From positions 1-40,250 of the forward strand of contig JACOUH010000301.1 of NCBI GenBank assembly GCA_016177925.1: a stretch of 40,250 bases of DNA, written 5' to 3'. Numbering within the stretch: position 1 is the stretch's first letter; each line of letters opens with the position of its first letter. Of the stretch, positions 25,498-34,469 are shown in pieces. A program made the position numbers and the translations under genes. The notes beneath the pieces are model-generated. The model saw only the letters and a program-made list of their open reading frames with translations. It was not told where the DNA came from and did no database searches. Origin of the DNA: Planctomycetota bacterium (GTDB lineage Bacteria > Planctomycetota > Planctomycetia > Gemmatales > Gemmataceae).

Positions 25498-26931
25498 TCA
25501 CTCCATCGGCTCACTATCCAGGACGAGGTTGGGCTCGAGGACGCGCAGGTCCTTCCACGTCCCCTGGCGGAACCGGAGCAGCAGCGCGAAGGTCAGCACC
25601 ACCGAGTAGGCGCTGGCAAAGCCCCACGCCCAGTACAGGCCCCCGCCGCGCGTGCAGGCCAGCCAGACCGGCACCACCAGCACGCCCCACGAGATCGCCA
25701 GCGAGGCGGCGCTGACGAAGCGTGTGTCGCCGGCGCCGCGCAGCGCGAACGAAAACACCACGTTGGTGCTGTCAAACAGCGCATAGATCGCGACGAAGCG
25801 CAACAGCACCGGCGCCAGCGCCGCGACGGCCTCCCCATCGTCGCCGTGCGCCTCGCTCTCGAACAGTTCCACCAACGGGGCGGGCGCCAGCAGATAGAGC
25901 GCCACGGCCGCCGTGGTGAGCAGCAGAGCGACCCGCAGCCCGGTCCACGTCGTCCGCTCCGCCAGGTCGGGACGATCCTCGCCGAGGCGCTGCCCCACCA
26001 GCACGCCGACCGCCTGGCCCAGCCCGAGCACCGGCATGTAGACAAGCAGGTTCAGCGTGAAGGCGATCGTCGTCGCTGCGGCGGCCACTGTGCCCAGCCG
26101 GCCCACGAAGAGCGCGAACAGGGCGAACGCCAACGTCTCCAGGGCCACCACGAATCCATTGGGGACCCCAAATCGCAGTAAACGGCGCAGGAGCGGTCCT
26201 TCGAGTCGCCAGCCGGAGGCGGTCGCGTAACGGGCTCGGTTTTCCGGCCGCAGCATCAGCGCCAGGGCGAGCACCGCTGTCGCGGTACTGCCGCAGACTG
26301 TGGCCCAGCCGGCCCCAGCGATGCCCAGCGCGGCGAAGCCCCAGTGCCCGGAGATCCAGCCGTATGCCAGTACAACGTTGAGCGCTAGCCCCACGGCGTC
26401 GATCAGCAGGATCGTCCCACTCCGACCCAGCCCGGTGAAGAAGCTGCTCGCCGCCGCCGCCACGAGCGTCGGCAGGGCGGCGACGCACAGGACACGGAAG
26501 TACGTTGCCTCCAGCGCCTGCAAGCCCGGCTCGTGGCCAGCCAGCGCGATTAGCGAGTCGGTAACGGGGACAAAGGCCAGAAAGGCGACTCCGCCGGCGC
26601 CGGCCAGGTGGAGGGCCTGCCAGACCGCCGGCCCGACGCGCTGCGGTTGCCCGGCCCCAGTGTACTGGGCGACGAAAGTCGTTGCGTAGTTGACGGTGAA
26701 TTGCAGCAGCGTCATCGGCGTCCAGAAGATCATCGCCGCCGACAGGGACGCCGCCAGTTCGGGGGTGCCGACGCGGCTGAGCAGGACGCGGGCGAGCGTG
26801 AGCTGCAGCGTCAGGAAGCTGTTGCTCAGCACCAGCGGCCAGGCGACGCGCAGCAACTCCCGGGCGCCACCCGGCTCGCGTCCCCCGCCTCGCTCCGGTC
26901 GTGTGATCGGCTCGTCCTGCATGCCGATCAT
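25498..26931 (-). CDS. MATE family efflux transporter
   Basis: The product has 477 residues (start 26931, or 26922 at the second Met) and about twelve hydrophobic segments, the size and layout of MATE transporters, which export cationic drugs or metabolites with Na+ or H+. Family features include ELLRVAWPLVLSNSFLTLQ at the first helix, TPMTLLQFTVNYATTFVAQYTGAG, and LGQAVGVLVGQRLGEDRPDLAER in the second half. The substrate cannot be inferred. It is followed downstream, on the same strand, by the tRNA-Ile gene. Confidence 0.9.
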   Translation of the reverse strand: MIGMQDEPITRPERGGGREPGGARELLRVAWPLVLSNSFLTLQLTLARVLLSRVGTPELAASLSAAMIFWTPMTLLQFTVNYATTFVAQYTGAGQPQRVGPAVWQALHLAGAGGVAFLAFVPVTDSLIALAGHEPGLQALEATYFRVLCVAALPTLVAAAASSFFTGLGRSGTILLIDAVGLALNVVLAYGWISGHWGFAALGIAGAGWATVCGSTATAVLALALMLRPENRARYATASGWRLEGPLLRRLLRFGVPNGFVVALETLAFALFALFVGRLGTVAAAATTIAFTLNLLVYMPVLGLGQAVGVLVGQRLGEDRPDLAERTTWTGLRVALLLTTAAVALYLLAPAPLVELFESEAHGDDGEAVAALAPVLLRFVAIYALFDSTNVVFSFALRGAGDTRFVSAASLAISWGVLVVPVWLACTRGGGLYWAWGFASAYSVVLTFALLLRFRQGTWKDLRVLEPNLVLDSEPME

Positions 26932-27655
26932 TCTACCGGCCGTCGGGAGAGATTATCAGTGGCCCATTCCTGCCTTCGCCTCTTCCGCATGTTGCTTCCC
27001 GCCCTTGGCGGTACCGGGCTCGGGGGAGAATGCAAACGGTCATCGGGACCGCGGCCGTCCGGCGGACCTGCGCGACAGCGGGGGACGGCGGATGCTCCGC
27101 TCCCCTGCCTGTGCGGCCCGGCCCGTTAGGACGCTCCTGCCCCACCCGTTGCGGTCGTGCGGAAGCAAGCGAGCGTTGTCGCTTCGCTCGTCCCTCACGC
27201 CCCGCAGAGGGAAGCGCGGGCGGCCCATACAGGAGCAGCGCCGAGGGCGACCGGCCGCGGCCCGATGACCCGTCCCTCCGCCGTCGCGGGACGGACTCCG
27301 CCCGCCCCGCGACGGACACGGGAGACATCCTCCTTCCCGAACCACTCATCCTCACCGAAAAACGACACGCGCTCTCGCGCGGACGAAGAAAAGCAGGGGA
27401 GGGGACCGCCCCCGCGCATGGCTTGAGACGCACGGTGGTTTTGTTGCTGTTAGGCTGAGCGATTCGTTGCGGACGGGAAGGGACGGTAGAGGGGAATGCG
27501 AGTTCCACCGGATGACCCGGCACCGAAGTATGGGTTGCTCGTGGAAGATTGTCAAATACGATGACGGAGATTTTTTCGAGAGAGTGGGGCAGGCTTCCAG
27601 CCTGCCAGGCCAAGGCAGGCTGGAAGCCTGCCCCAGGTTGCGGAGATCGAACGCT
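26932..27655. other. Long G+C-rich gap without a recognisable gene
   Basis: About 720 bp lie between the MATE start and the next gene's start. Several overlapping frames are open on both strands, as expected for G+C-rich DNA, but none has a recognisable domain or convincing start. A 10-bp stem (27281-27290 with 27306-27315) and the hairpin repeat at 27585-27635 are the only structures noted. I saw no RNase P, tmRNA, 6S or SRP signature. Confidence 0.5.
27585..27635. repeat. Single long hairpin of the GGCAGGCTTCCAGCC family
   Basis: Perfect 22-bp arms (27585-27606 and 27614-27635) flank a 7-nt loop AGGCCAA. The unit is the same as that of the array at 8954-9088. It ends 20 bp before the start codon at 27656 and so would lie in that gene's leader. 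Confidence 0.92.
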
Positions 27656-28213
27656 ATGAGCGAGCACAGGACTCCGTTTTCCGCGTCCGCGTGCAGCCCC
27701 ATCGTGGCGGAGCTGCTCGTGCCGCCGCGGCTGGCGCCGCTGGGCCCCGGCAGCCCCAATCGCGCGATCGAGGCCCGGCTGCGATCACTGACGCCCGCCG
27801 ACCTGTTTGCGCCGCGCCGCATCATCGATGCCGACATGGCGGCCGCTTGCCTTGCCGGCCTGTGGCTCTATCACGATTTCCTCGACGAGGCGCACACCAT
27901 CAGCCAGTCGATCGACACGACGAGCGGCAGCTACTGGCATGGCCTGATGCACCGGCGCGAGCCTGACTTTGCCAACAGCAAGTACTGGGTCCGCCGCGTC
28001 GGCGCTCATCCGATCTTCGGGGAACTGGCGAAGGACGCCACTGAACGGGGCTACCTCAGCAAGGGCATGAAGTGGGACCCGTTCGCTTTCGTGGACTACT
28101 GCGAGCGGTACTTGAACAGCGGCGGACCAGAAGAGGAGGTGTGCCGGAAGGTACAGGGGGTCGAATGGGAGTTGCTGTTCGGCTACTGCTTTCGGCAGGC
28201 CAGGGAAGGATGA
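27656..28213 (+). CDS. Conserved hypothetical protein
   Basis: The 185-residue soluble protein starts MSEHRTPFSASA. It contains AAACLAGLWLYHDFLDEAHTIS, SGSYWHGLMHRREPDFANSK and YWVRRVGAHPIFGELA. I have seen this WHxxMHRREPDxxNxKYW pattern in conserved bacterial hypotheticals of unknown function; the His and Asp/Glu residues could bind a metal, which is a guess. A longer upstream frame runs through the hairpin repeat and is not used. It is convergent with the DUF1080 gene. Confidence 0.7.
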   Translation: MSEHRTPFSASACSPIVAELLVPPRLAPLGPGSPNRAIEARLRSLTPADLFAPRRIIDADMAAACLAGLWLYHDFLDEAHTISQSIDTTSGSYWHGLMHRREPDFANSKYWVRRVGAHPIFGELAKDATERGYLSKGMKWDPFAFVDYCERYLNSGGPEEEVCRKVQGVEWELLFGYCFRQAREG

Positions 28214-28218
28214 GAGAG

Positions 28219-28252
28219 AGGAAGGAATGGGCCACGGGGCCCATTCCTTCCT
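28219..28252. terminator. Bidirectional hairpin terminator candidate
   Basis: A perfect 15-bp stem (AGGAAGGAATGGGCC and complement) with a 4-nt loop lies between two convergent genes. No long T tract follows on either strand. Confidence 0.5.
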
Positions 28253-28278
28253 GCCCCTCTGAACGAAAGGGGACGCCG

Positions 28279-28902
28279 TCATTCCTTCTCGGTCGAGAAC
28301 TCCCGGACCTCGAACTTGCGGACCTTGACCATGTTGCCCTTGTGGTGGTGTTGCAGGGCGAAGCGTCCCTTCGCAAAGCGATTTTCCTTGTCCTCGAAGT
28401 TGTCGACGGTCGTCTCACCATTGACCTTGATGGTGATGCGGTTGCCCTTGCAGATGACCTCGTAGGTGAACCATTCGTTGGGCTTGACCAGTATCTTCTT
28501 GATGACGGTCTTGCCGGCTTCCTTGGGGAAGCCGTACAGGCTGCCCGTCTTGATCGGGTCGCGGTGCGTGCTGTTGATCTGCGCCTCGTAGCCCTTGGGG
28601 AAGCCGGGGCCGAACTGCGTGCGGAAATACAGGCCGCTGTTGCCGCCCTCGTTGATCATCACCTCGGCGCGGACGTGGAAGTCGGTGAAATCAGCGCGGT
28701 CGGTGAACAGGTGGCTCGCCTCATCACCGCCACTGACGAGGACGCCCTCCTCGACCTTCCAGGCGCCGGTGCCGCGAGGGAAAACCTTCCAGCCCTCGAG
28801 GTTCTTGCCGTTGAACAGCGGCTTGAAGCCGTTCTCGGCGGTGCGTGCGGGAGCCGCAAGGACGATCAGCGATAAAAGTCCTGGCATAAACCGTTTCATC
28901 AT
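28279..28902 (-). CDS. DUF1080 (3-keto-disaccharide hydrolase) domain protein
   Basis: From 28902 the product has 207 residues. It has a signal peptide (KRFMPGLLSLIVLAAPARTA) and the concanavalin-like DUF1080 pattern: FKPLFNGKNLEGWKV, WKVEEGVLV, FHVRAEVMINEGGNSGLYFR, GYEAQINSTH, GSLYG, and WFTYEVICKGNRITIKVNG. Members of this family can act on 3-keto sugars; the substrate here is unknown. The start is supported by CGGAGAA 5-6 nt upstream. The next gene upstream on the same strand is the ThuA gene, with a repeat between them. Confidence 0.9.
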   Translation of the reverse strand: MMKRFMPGLLSLIVLAAPARTAENGFKPLFNGKNLEGWKVFPRGTGAWKVEEGVLVSGGDEASHLFTDRADFTDFHVRAEVMINEGGNSGLYFRTQFGPGFPKGYEAQINSTHRDPIKTGSLYGFPKEAGKTVIKKILVKPNEWFTYEVICKGNRITIKVNGETTVDNFEDKENRFAKGRFALQHHHKGNMVKVRKFEVREFSTEKE

Positions 28903-28921
28903 GGTGTTCTCCGTATTGGTT

Positions 28922-29074
28922 CTCGTTCCCAAGCTCTGCTTGGGAACGCACGGCCTCGAAGCTCTGCTTCGTGGGGACGGCGACCCAGGCAGAAAATGAC
29001 GCCTTTGGTCTGGTTCCGCTTCGACGAAGCAGAGCTTCGTGGCCTCCCGTTCCCAAGCACTGCTTGGGAACGAG
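28922..29074. repeat. Inverted repeat of the CTCGTTCCCAAGC family
   Basis: The outer arms carry CTCGTTCCCAAGC...GCTTGGGAACG at both ends, and inner arms carry CGAAGC/GCTTCG stems. About 60 nt of unique sequence lies in the middle. It fills the gap between the DUF1080 and ThuA genes. Confidence 0.8.
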
Positions 29075-29112
29075 AGAATAGGCCCGGAGTAGCGTCTTCG
29101 GAACCCCGGGCC

Positions 29113-30042
29113 TCAGCGTTTCGGCGGCAGCTGGCGGGCCCTCGGCGCCACCTCCTCCAGGTTCGGCGTCAGCTTGGCCTCAGTACGACCCAGCGTCCAG
29201 CTGAGGGCGCCCGTCAGCAGTTTCTGAAAGATGTCGTTCTGCCACACGTCATCGCGGTGGCCCATCGACGTGAAGAAGACGCGGCCCTTGTTGTGCATCC
29301 GCGCCCAGGTCGCCGGGTAGTTCGGCCGGGCGTAGTCGACGTCGCCGCCGATCTTCTTCATGTCCTGTGTGTCCTGGACGAGGATGACGTGCAGGTCCGG
29401 CGCGAAGTTCTTCAGCGAGTACCACTCCTCCAGCAGGGCGAAGTCCTTCAGCCCCTCGGTGCCGGGGAACTTGTCGTCGACCAGGCGCATCAACGCCTTC
29501 TGCTGCGAACCGTGGCTGATGAACTCGCCGCCAAGCATGCGGATGTAGGGATCGATGTCGTCGCCCTTCTGCTCGACGCGCTGCTTGCCCTGGTTGTGGC
29601 CCTTCGAGTGGAACGTGTCGCTGGCGCAGTGGCAACCGACGAAGCCCTTGCCATCGGCGACGGCGTCCAGCAGTGCCTTCTTCCCCTCTGGCTGCATCGG
29701 CGGCGAGCCGTCGCGGCACTGTTCCTTGAGCAGGTCGCCCTGCGTCTCGAAGACGAAGCCATTGAAGTGCTGGAACTCGCGCGACAGGAAAATCCGCCCG
29801 TCCTTCTCGCAGACGACCTCGAAGTTGTGCCGCGTGCCCAGGTCGGTCACGATCGTCTCGGCCAGCGACAACTTGCCGCGCTCGCGCTTCACGCAGGGAT
29901 GCTCGAAGCCCTCCGAGCGGGTGTACATGAGGATGCGCCGTTTCTTCGTCTCGTCGGCGCGGGCTGTCACGTCGAGGAACGGGGCAGCGCCCAGGGCCAG
30001 CAGCGCAGCGCCGGTGCGCTCGAGCAGATCGCGTCGGTTCAT
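29113..30042 (-). CDS. ThuA domain-containing protein
   Basis: The 309-residue product begins MNRRDLLERTGAALLALGAAP, a Tat-like signal with a twin arginine, so it is probably exported. The ThuA (trehalose utilisation) glutamine-amidotransferase-like fold is shown by RRILMYTRSEGFEHPC, DGKGFVGCHCASDTFHS, MLGGEFISHG, and ARMHNKGRVFFTSMGHRDDVW. Its role in planctomycetes is unproven; sugar metabolism is likely since ThuA and DUF1080 genes commonly co-occur, as here. The start has AAGGAG 7 nt upstream. Confidence 0.9.
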   Translation of the reverse strand: MNRRDLLERTGAALLALGAAPFLDVTARADETKKRRILMYTRSEGFEHPCVKRERGKLSLAETIVTDLGTRHNFEVVCEKDGRIFLSREFQHFNGFVFETQGDLLKEQCRDGSPPMQPEGKKALLDAVADGKGFVGCHCASDTFHSKGHNQGKQRVEQKGDDIDPYIRMLGGEFISHGSQQKALMRLVDDKFPGTEGLKDFALLEEWYSLKNFAPDLHVILVQDTQDMKKIGGDVDYARPNYPATWARMHNKGRVFFTSMGHRDDVWQNDIFQKLLTGALSWTLGRTEAKLTPNLEEVAPRARQLPPKR

Positions 30043-30183
30043 CGGCAGTCTCCTTGGGTGTGAGTCGGGGCGGACGGGGCGGGTTGCGGTCAGTGTAAAG
30101 TGTGCGCGGTTGGTAGGCAATCGGCAGGCGCGGGAAAAACTCGCCTTGCACGGCGTCGCGGCCCGGCTATGCTCTGCGGCCCT

Positions 30184-30248
30184 CACTCCGGGTAAGGAGT
30201 GTCGTCGACTCGCGGAGCGAGTCGAGCCTCCGCTCACGGAGTGAGCGG
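30184..30248. repeat. Three consecutive hairpins with shared CGGAG loops
   Basis: The stems are CACTCC/GGAGTG (30184-30201), TCGACTCG/CGAGTCGA with loop CGGAG (30205-30225), and CCGCTCA/TGAGCGG with loop CGGAG (30230-30248). The region is divergent, between the ThuA and lipase-like genes. Confidence 0.8.
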
Positions 30249-30334
30249 ACTACACTCCGCCCAGAGGCGTGCCGATGGAGAATAGTCAGCCGTTTCCGTC
30301 CGCCCGCCGGCCCCGAATTCTTTCCCCGCGGCCT

Positions 30335-30413
30335 GGGTGTGCCATGCTTTCGCGGCCCCCCCGGTCCGGACGTTACTCCGGCGACTCCGTGCGCCGCGAA
30401 AGCATGCCACCCC
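30335..30413. repeat. Palindromic repeat, family ATGCTTTCGCGGC, overlapping a start codon
   Basis: Arms 30335-30356 and 30393-30413 match the arms of the repeats at 14523 and 14676, but the loop is different. The ATG of the downstream lipoprotein (30404) lies within the right arm. Confidence 0.85.
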
Positions 30414-32338
30414 GCGGCCCGAGACCGCTGCTCCTCTTGCTGGTGCTGACGACCGCGGGCTGCGGTGGCATCGGCGTGCGCCGGGCCAACACGCCCGGCC
30501 TGTTCGAGGCCTGGCGCGTCAGCGCCGTCGCCGAGGACCTCTCCCCGCGCACCCTGCAGACGCTGCGCCGCTGGGACCTCGACGCCCTGTACCGGCAGCA
30601 CCCCGAGCAGGCATTCGTTCGCGTGCAGGCGCTGGCGGAGAAGGGCCCGCAGCCCGAATTGCTGTTCGCTCTCGCGGAGATGAGCTATCTGCTCGGTCGC
30701 AAGTTCGAGAAGGGTACCTGCGGCGACTCGCTCTGTTACTACTACCTCTGCGCCGGCTACGCCTACCACTACCTCTACGACAAGGGTGGGCCGATCGTGC
30801 TGGCGCGCAAGGGCGAAGAGGCGAAGGCTGAGCCGTTCGATCCCGGCGCCTCGCCGTTCGACCCGCGCTTCCGCCTGGCCTGCGACTTGTACAACGCCGG
30901 GCTGGCCAAGTGCATCCGCGCCGCCCAGGGCATCGGCCGGCTCGACCCGCGTCACGACTTCCGCCTGCCGACCGGCGATGGCAAGGGCTTCACGCTGTCG
31001 GTCGTCCACCACGGCTTCTTGTGGAAACCCGAGGAGTTCGGTCCGCTGCTGTTCTGCGAGGACTTTCAGGCGGTCGGCCTGGCCAACCAGTACCGCACCT
31101 ATGGCCTCGGCGTGCCGCTGATCGCCACTCGCGCCGCCAATGCGCCGTCGCCCGGCCACGCCCTCTATCCGCCGTCGATCAGTTTCCCCGTCACCGCTTT
31201 CTTCCGCTTCGAGGGCAGCCTCGCCGACCTGCGCGCTTGCCGCGCCGGCCGACTCGAACTGTACAACCCGCTGTCGGTCCAGGCAATCGACGTCGACGGC
31301 GTGTTCACACCGCTGGAAACCGACCTGACCACCCCCCTCGCCTACTTCCTCGCTCAAATCGACTTCGACAAGGTCGGTCTCGGCGGCTTCCTGAGGCCGG
31401 ACAAGGTCCAAAACCTGTCGGGTATTTACCTGATGGAGCCGTACCAGCCGGGCAAGGTCCCCGTGCTATTCGTCCACGGGTTGCTGTCGTCGCCGCTGAC
31501 GTGGGCGACGATGTTCAACGAATTGCGAGCCGATCCGGTACTGCGCGAGCGCTACCAGTTCTGGTTCTATCTCTATCCGACGGCCAGCCCGTACCTGACG
31601 AGTGCCGCCGACCTGCGCGAGGCCCTGACCAACTTGCGAGCCTCCCTGGACAGGAACCACGACCCGGCCCTGGATGACATGGTACTGGTCGGCCACAGCA
31701 TGGGCGGGCTCGTGTCAAAGATGATGACCGTCGACAGTGGCAACGATTTCTGGCGTCTGGTCAGCGAGGAGCCGTTCGAGAAGCTCCAGGCCACACCCCA
31801 GGAGAAGGAGGCGCTGGGACGCGTGTTCTTCTTCGAGCGGCAGGAGTGCGTCAACCGGGTGATCTTCCTGGGCACGCCGCACCACGGCTCGAAGCTGAGC
31901 CCGTCGCTGCCGGCCCGGATTGCCCGACACTTCATCCGCCTGCCCAAGGACGCGCTGGAGGTGGTGCAGGACATCTCCCAGGAGAACCCCAACTTCCTGA
32001 CGGGGCTCCATCCCAACAAGTTGCCGACCAGCCTCGACCTGCTCGCGCCTGGCTCGTCGGCGCTGGAGTTGCTGGCAGCGCGGCCGAAGCCGCCGGGCGT
32101 CCACTATCACTCGATCATTGGCATCGCTCCGTCGTCGTCGACGGTCTGGCTGGCGAAGTGGCTGGCCGGCGTCAACCGCCACGACCCGGGCGACGGCGTG
32201 GTGCCGTACAGCAGCGCTCACCTGGGGGGGGTCGATTCCGAGTACGTCGTGCCTGCCGATCACACAGAGGTCCACCAGCACCCGCAGGCAGTCCAGGAGG
32301 TGCGCCGCATCCTGATGGAGCACCTTCAGGGACGGTGA
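30404..32338 (+). CDS. Lipoprotein alpha/beta-hydrolase (lipase-like)
   Basis: From 30404 the 644-residue product has a lipoprotein signal (RPLLLLLVLTTAGCGG) with a lipobox Cys near residue 20. Residues ~25-330 are helical, then a β-part of unknown type. The hydrolase domain begins KVPVLFVHGLLSSPLTW, with oxyanion HG, and the nucleophile Ser is in VLVGHSMGGLVS. A late His is in PADHTEVHQHP, with Asp likely in HDPGDGVVPYSSA. This arrangement resembles triacylglycerol lipase/PGAP1-like hydrolases. The start codon lies in a palindromic repeat and no Shine-Dalgarno is seen; an upstream ATG at 30344 is also in the repeat. Confidence 0.82.
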   Translation: MPPRGPRPLLLLLVLTTAGCGGIGVRRANTPGLFEAWRVSAVAEDLSPRTLQTLRRWDLDALYRQHPEQAFVRVQALAEKGPQPELLFALAEMSYLLGRKFEKGTCGDSLCYYYLCAGYAYHYLYDKGGPIVLARKGEEAKAEPFDPGASPFDPRFRLACDLYNAGLAKCIRAAQGIGRLDPRHDFRLPTGDGKGFTLSVVHHGFLWKPEEFGPLLFCEDFQAVGLANQYRTYGLGVPLIATRAANAPSPGHALYPPSISFPVTAFFRFEGSLADLRACRAGRLELYNPLSVQAIDVDGVFTPLETDLTTPLAYFLAQIDFDKVGLGGFLRPDKVQNLSGIYLMEPYQPGKVPVLFVHGLLSSPLTWATMFNELRADPVLRERYQFWFYLYPTASPYLTSAADLREALTNLRASLDRNHDPALDDMVLVGHSMGGLVSKMMTVDSGNDFWRLVSEEPFEKLQATPQEKEALGRVFFFERQECVNRVIFLGTPHHGSKLSPSLPARIARHFIRLPKDALEVVQDISQENPNFLTGLHPNKLPTSLDLLAPGSSALELLAARPKPPGVHYHSIIGIAPSSSTVWLAKWLAGVNRHDPGDGVVPYSSAHLGGVDSEYVVPADHTEVHQHPQAVQEVRRILMEHLQGR

Positions 32339-32397
32339 GGAACCCTTCCTCTTTTCGCCGCGAGCCTCGGGCGAGCGCGGGCGGCGCGGACCTGCGA

Positions 32398-32427
32398 CTG
32401 AACGAGCGCCGGCCCGTCCGCTACAAT
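32398..32427 (+). promoter_or_regulatory. Possible promoter for the LeuC-like gene
   Basis: CTGAAC (32398-32403), an 18-bp spacer and TACAAT (32422-32427) lie 44 bp before the start at 32471. An AAGGTGGGAG ribosome-binding sequence follows. Confidence 0.35.
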
Positions 32428-32470
32428 ACCACTGTGTGCAGCGATTCTCGAAGGTGGGAGCCAGCCGTTC

Positions 32471-33787
32471 ATGACGCCGATGACCTTGACCGAAAAGATC
32501 CTCGCCCGCCACGCCGGCCACGCCGGCCGCGATCATGTCCAACCAGGCGACAATGTCTGGATCGACGTCGACGTGCTCATGACGCACGACGTCTGCGGGC
32601 CGGGGACTATTGGCATCTTCAAGCAGCACTTCGGCAAGGACGCCAGGGTCTGGGACCGCGATAGGGTCGTCATCATCCCCGACCACTACATCTTCACCGC
32701 CGACAAGATGGCCAACCGCAACGTCGACGTGCTGCGCCAGTTCGTCGCCGAACAGAACCTGCCGCACTACTACGACGTCGGCACCGACCGCTACAAGGGC
32801 GTTTGCCACATCGCCCTGCCTGAGGAGGGGCACACGCGGCCCGGCGAGGTGCTGCTCGGCACCGATAGCCACACCTGCACCGCTGGCGCCTTCGGCGAGT
32901 TCGCCACCGGCATCGGCAACACCGACGCCGGCTTCGTCCTCGGCACCGGCAAGCTGTGGGTCAAGGTGCCGCCGACCATGCGGTTCGTCTTCCACGGCCA
33001 GCTGCCGCCGTACCTGATGGCCAAGGACCTTATCCTCGCCGTCATCGGCGACATCGGCTGCGACGGCGCCACCTACCGGGCGATGGAGTTCGATGGCGAC
33101 GGCGTCTATGCGCTCAACATCGAAGAGCGCATGACGCTATGTAACATGGTCATCGAGGCCGGCGGCAAGAACGGCGTCATCGCTCCCGACCAGGTCACCC
33201 TCGACTACGTCAATGCTCGCAACGTCCGCGGCAACCCGTACACCGTCGTCAGCAGCGACGCGGGAGCGAAGTTCGTCTTCGAGAAGGTCTACGACGTGGC
33301 CAAGTTGCAGCCGGTGATCGCCAAGCCGCACAGCCCCGACAACCGGGCATTCGTCAGCGACATCAAGGGGACGAAACTCGATCGGGCCTACATTGGCTCC
33401 TGCACCGGCGGCAAGATGACTGACTTCCGCGCCGCCGCCACGGTCCTCACCGGCAAGACGGTCCGCATCGACACGTTCGTTGTGCCGGCGACCAGTGAGA
33501 TCGCTCACGGGTTGAAGACGGAAACGCTCAACGGACAGACGCTGGAAGAGGTGTTTCTGTCGGCAGGGGCGAAGATCGGAGAGCCGTCGTGTGCCGCCTG
33601 CCTGGGGGGACCGAGCGACACGTTCGGCCGGCTTAACGAGCCGCTCAGCTGCATCAGCACGACCAACCGCAACTTCCCCGGCCGCATGGGGCACAAGGAG
33701 GCGCGCGTCTACCTCGCCAGTCCGCTGACCGTGGCGGCCAGTGCCGTCACCGGTGTCATCACCGACCCGCGCGACTACGTCGGCTGA
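32471..33787 (+). CDS. Aconitase-family dehydratase large subunit (3-isopropylmalate/homoaconitate type)
   Basis: The 438-residue protein is the [4Fe-4S] large subunit type. Visible are TLTEKILARHAG, VMTHDVCGPG-like LMTHDVCGPGT, LLGTDSHTCTAGAFGEFATGIGNTD, and the cluster ligands: Cys in GSCTGGKMTD and the pair in PSCAACLGGPSDT. TTNRNFPGRMGH is the substrate/cluster-loop block. Such proteins isomerise 2- to 3-isopropylmalate (leucine) or homocitrate. No small subunit gene (LeuD type) is seen next to it, so the partner is elsewhere. Its last 13 bp overlap the convergent gene at 33775. Confidence 0.9.
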   Translation: MTPMTLTEKILARHAGHAGRDHVQPGDNVWIDVDVLMTHDVCGPGTIGIFKQHFGKDARVWDRDRVVIIPDHYIFTADKMANRNVDVLRQFVAEQNLPHYYDVGTDRYKGVCHIALPEEGHTRPGEVLLGTDSHTCTAGAFGEFATGIGNTDAGFVLGTGKLWVKVPPTMRFVFHGQLPPYLMAKDLILAVIGDIGCDGATYRAMEFDGDGVYALNIEERMTLCNMVIEAGGKNGVIAPDQVTLDYVNARNVRGNPYTVVSSDAGAKFVFEKVYDVAKLQPVIAKPHSPDNRAFVSDIKGTKLDRAYIGSCTGGKMTDFRAAATVLTGKTVRIDTFVVPATSEIAHGLKTETLNGQTLEEVFLSAGAKIGEPSCAACLGGPSDTFGRLNEPLSCISTTNRNFPGRMGHKEARVYLASPLTVAASAVTGVITDPRDYVG

Positions 33788-34311
33788 GGCCCGCAGTCTT
33801 GCGAAGGCGTGTCGGCTGGGAGCGAAGGCACGCCGACGATCACGGTCGAGTCCTGTGGCAGGGATTGGGCTTCCAGCCACGGCCGGGCCGGCGGGCCTGC
33901 CGCGGGATTGGGCGGGCCCGCCGCGGGATCGAGCGGGACGGCAATCACCCGGCGGAGGGCCTCCTCCAGAGCGCAAGCGAGGTCGGCGATGGCTTCGGCC
34001 TCCGCCCGTCCGACTTGCCGCAGCGACTCGGAGTGGCACCGCAGCTGGCTCGCCACGTCCGCGCACACGTCCACCAGGGTCTTCGACGCATTGACGGCCC
34101 GCACCAGCAGAGCGTAGTTGCCCTCCGTCTGCTCGGGCGTACGGGTGAAGTGCCGGCCCTCTTCGGTGAGATACGAGACGGGCTGTCCCGTGTGGCTGGC
34201 GTAGGCAACAAGGTCGCCGTTGGCGGCAAAGACCAACAGCGCCTTGCCGGCGCCCAGGTCGCGCGACTCAAGCCGCCAGGGAAGGGGCGAATGATCCATT
34301 CCTTGGGTCAT
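33775..34311 (-). CDS. Hypothetical protein
   Basis: The 178-residue product (start MTQGMDHSPLPW, 34311; 34299 is an alternative) begins with a β-rich part (PWRLESRDLGAGKALLVFAANGDLVAY). Helices follow (NYALLVRAVNASKTLVDVCADVASQLRCHSE is the longest such stretch, cut here to its pattern). The C-terminus is Pro/Ala-rich (AAGPPNPAAGPP). No domain is recognised. It overlaps the 3' end of the LeuC-like gene by 13 bp, convergent. Confidence 0.6.
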   Translation of the reverse strand: MTQGMDHSPLPWRLESRDLGAGKALLVFAANGDLVAYASHTGQPVSYLTEEGRHFTRTPEQTEGNYALLVRAVNASKTLVDVCADVASQLRCHSESLRQVGRAEAEAIADLACALEEALRRVIAVPLDPAAGPPNPAAGPPARPWLEAQSLPQDSTVIVGVPSLPADTPSQDCGPQPT

Positions 34312-34469
34312 TGCGCAAAGCCTCCGAGCGTGCCGCCGGGCGGACGGAGATCGCCCCGCGGGAAAGTGTTTCACTGTCTGTGAACGATAATTCTAGCTTA
34401 CTCGCTCTCTGGCCGACTGTCCACCGCCGGGAGCGCCTCGGCAAGAAAATTCAAGAGCAGCGCCTCGGG

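Noticed and set aside
26932..27655. RNase P, tmRNA, 6S or SRP RNA in the gap
   Set aside because: I looked for their conserved motifs on both strands and found none.
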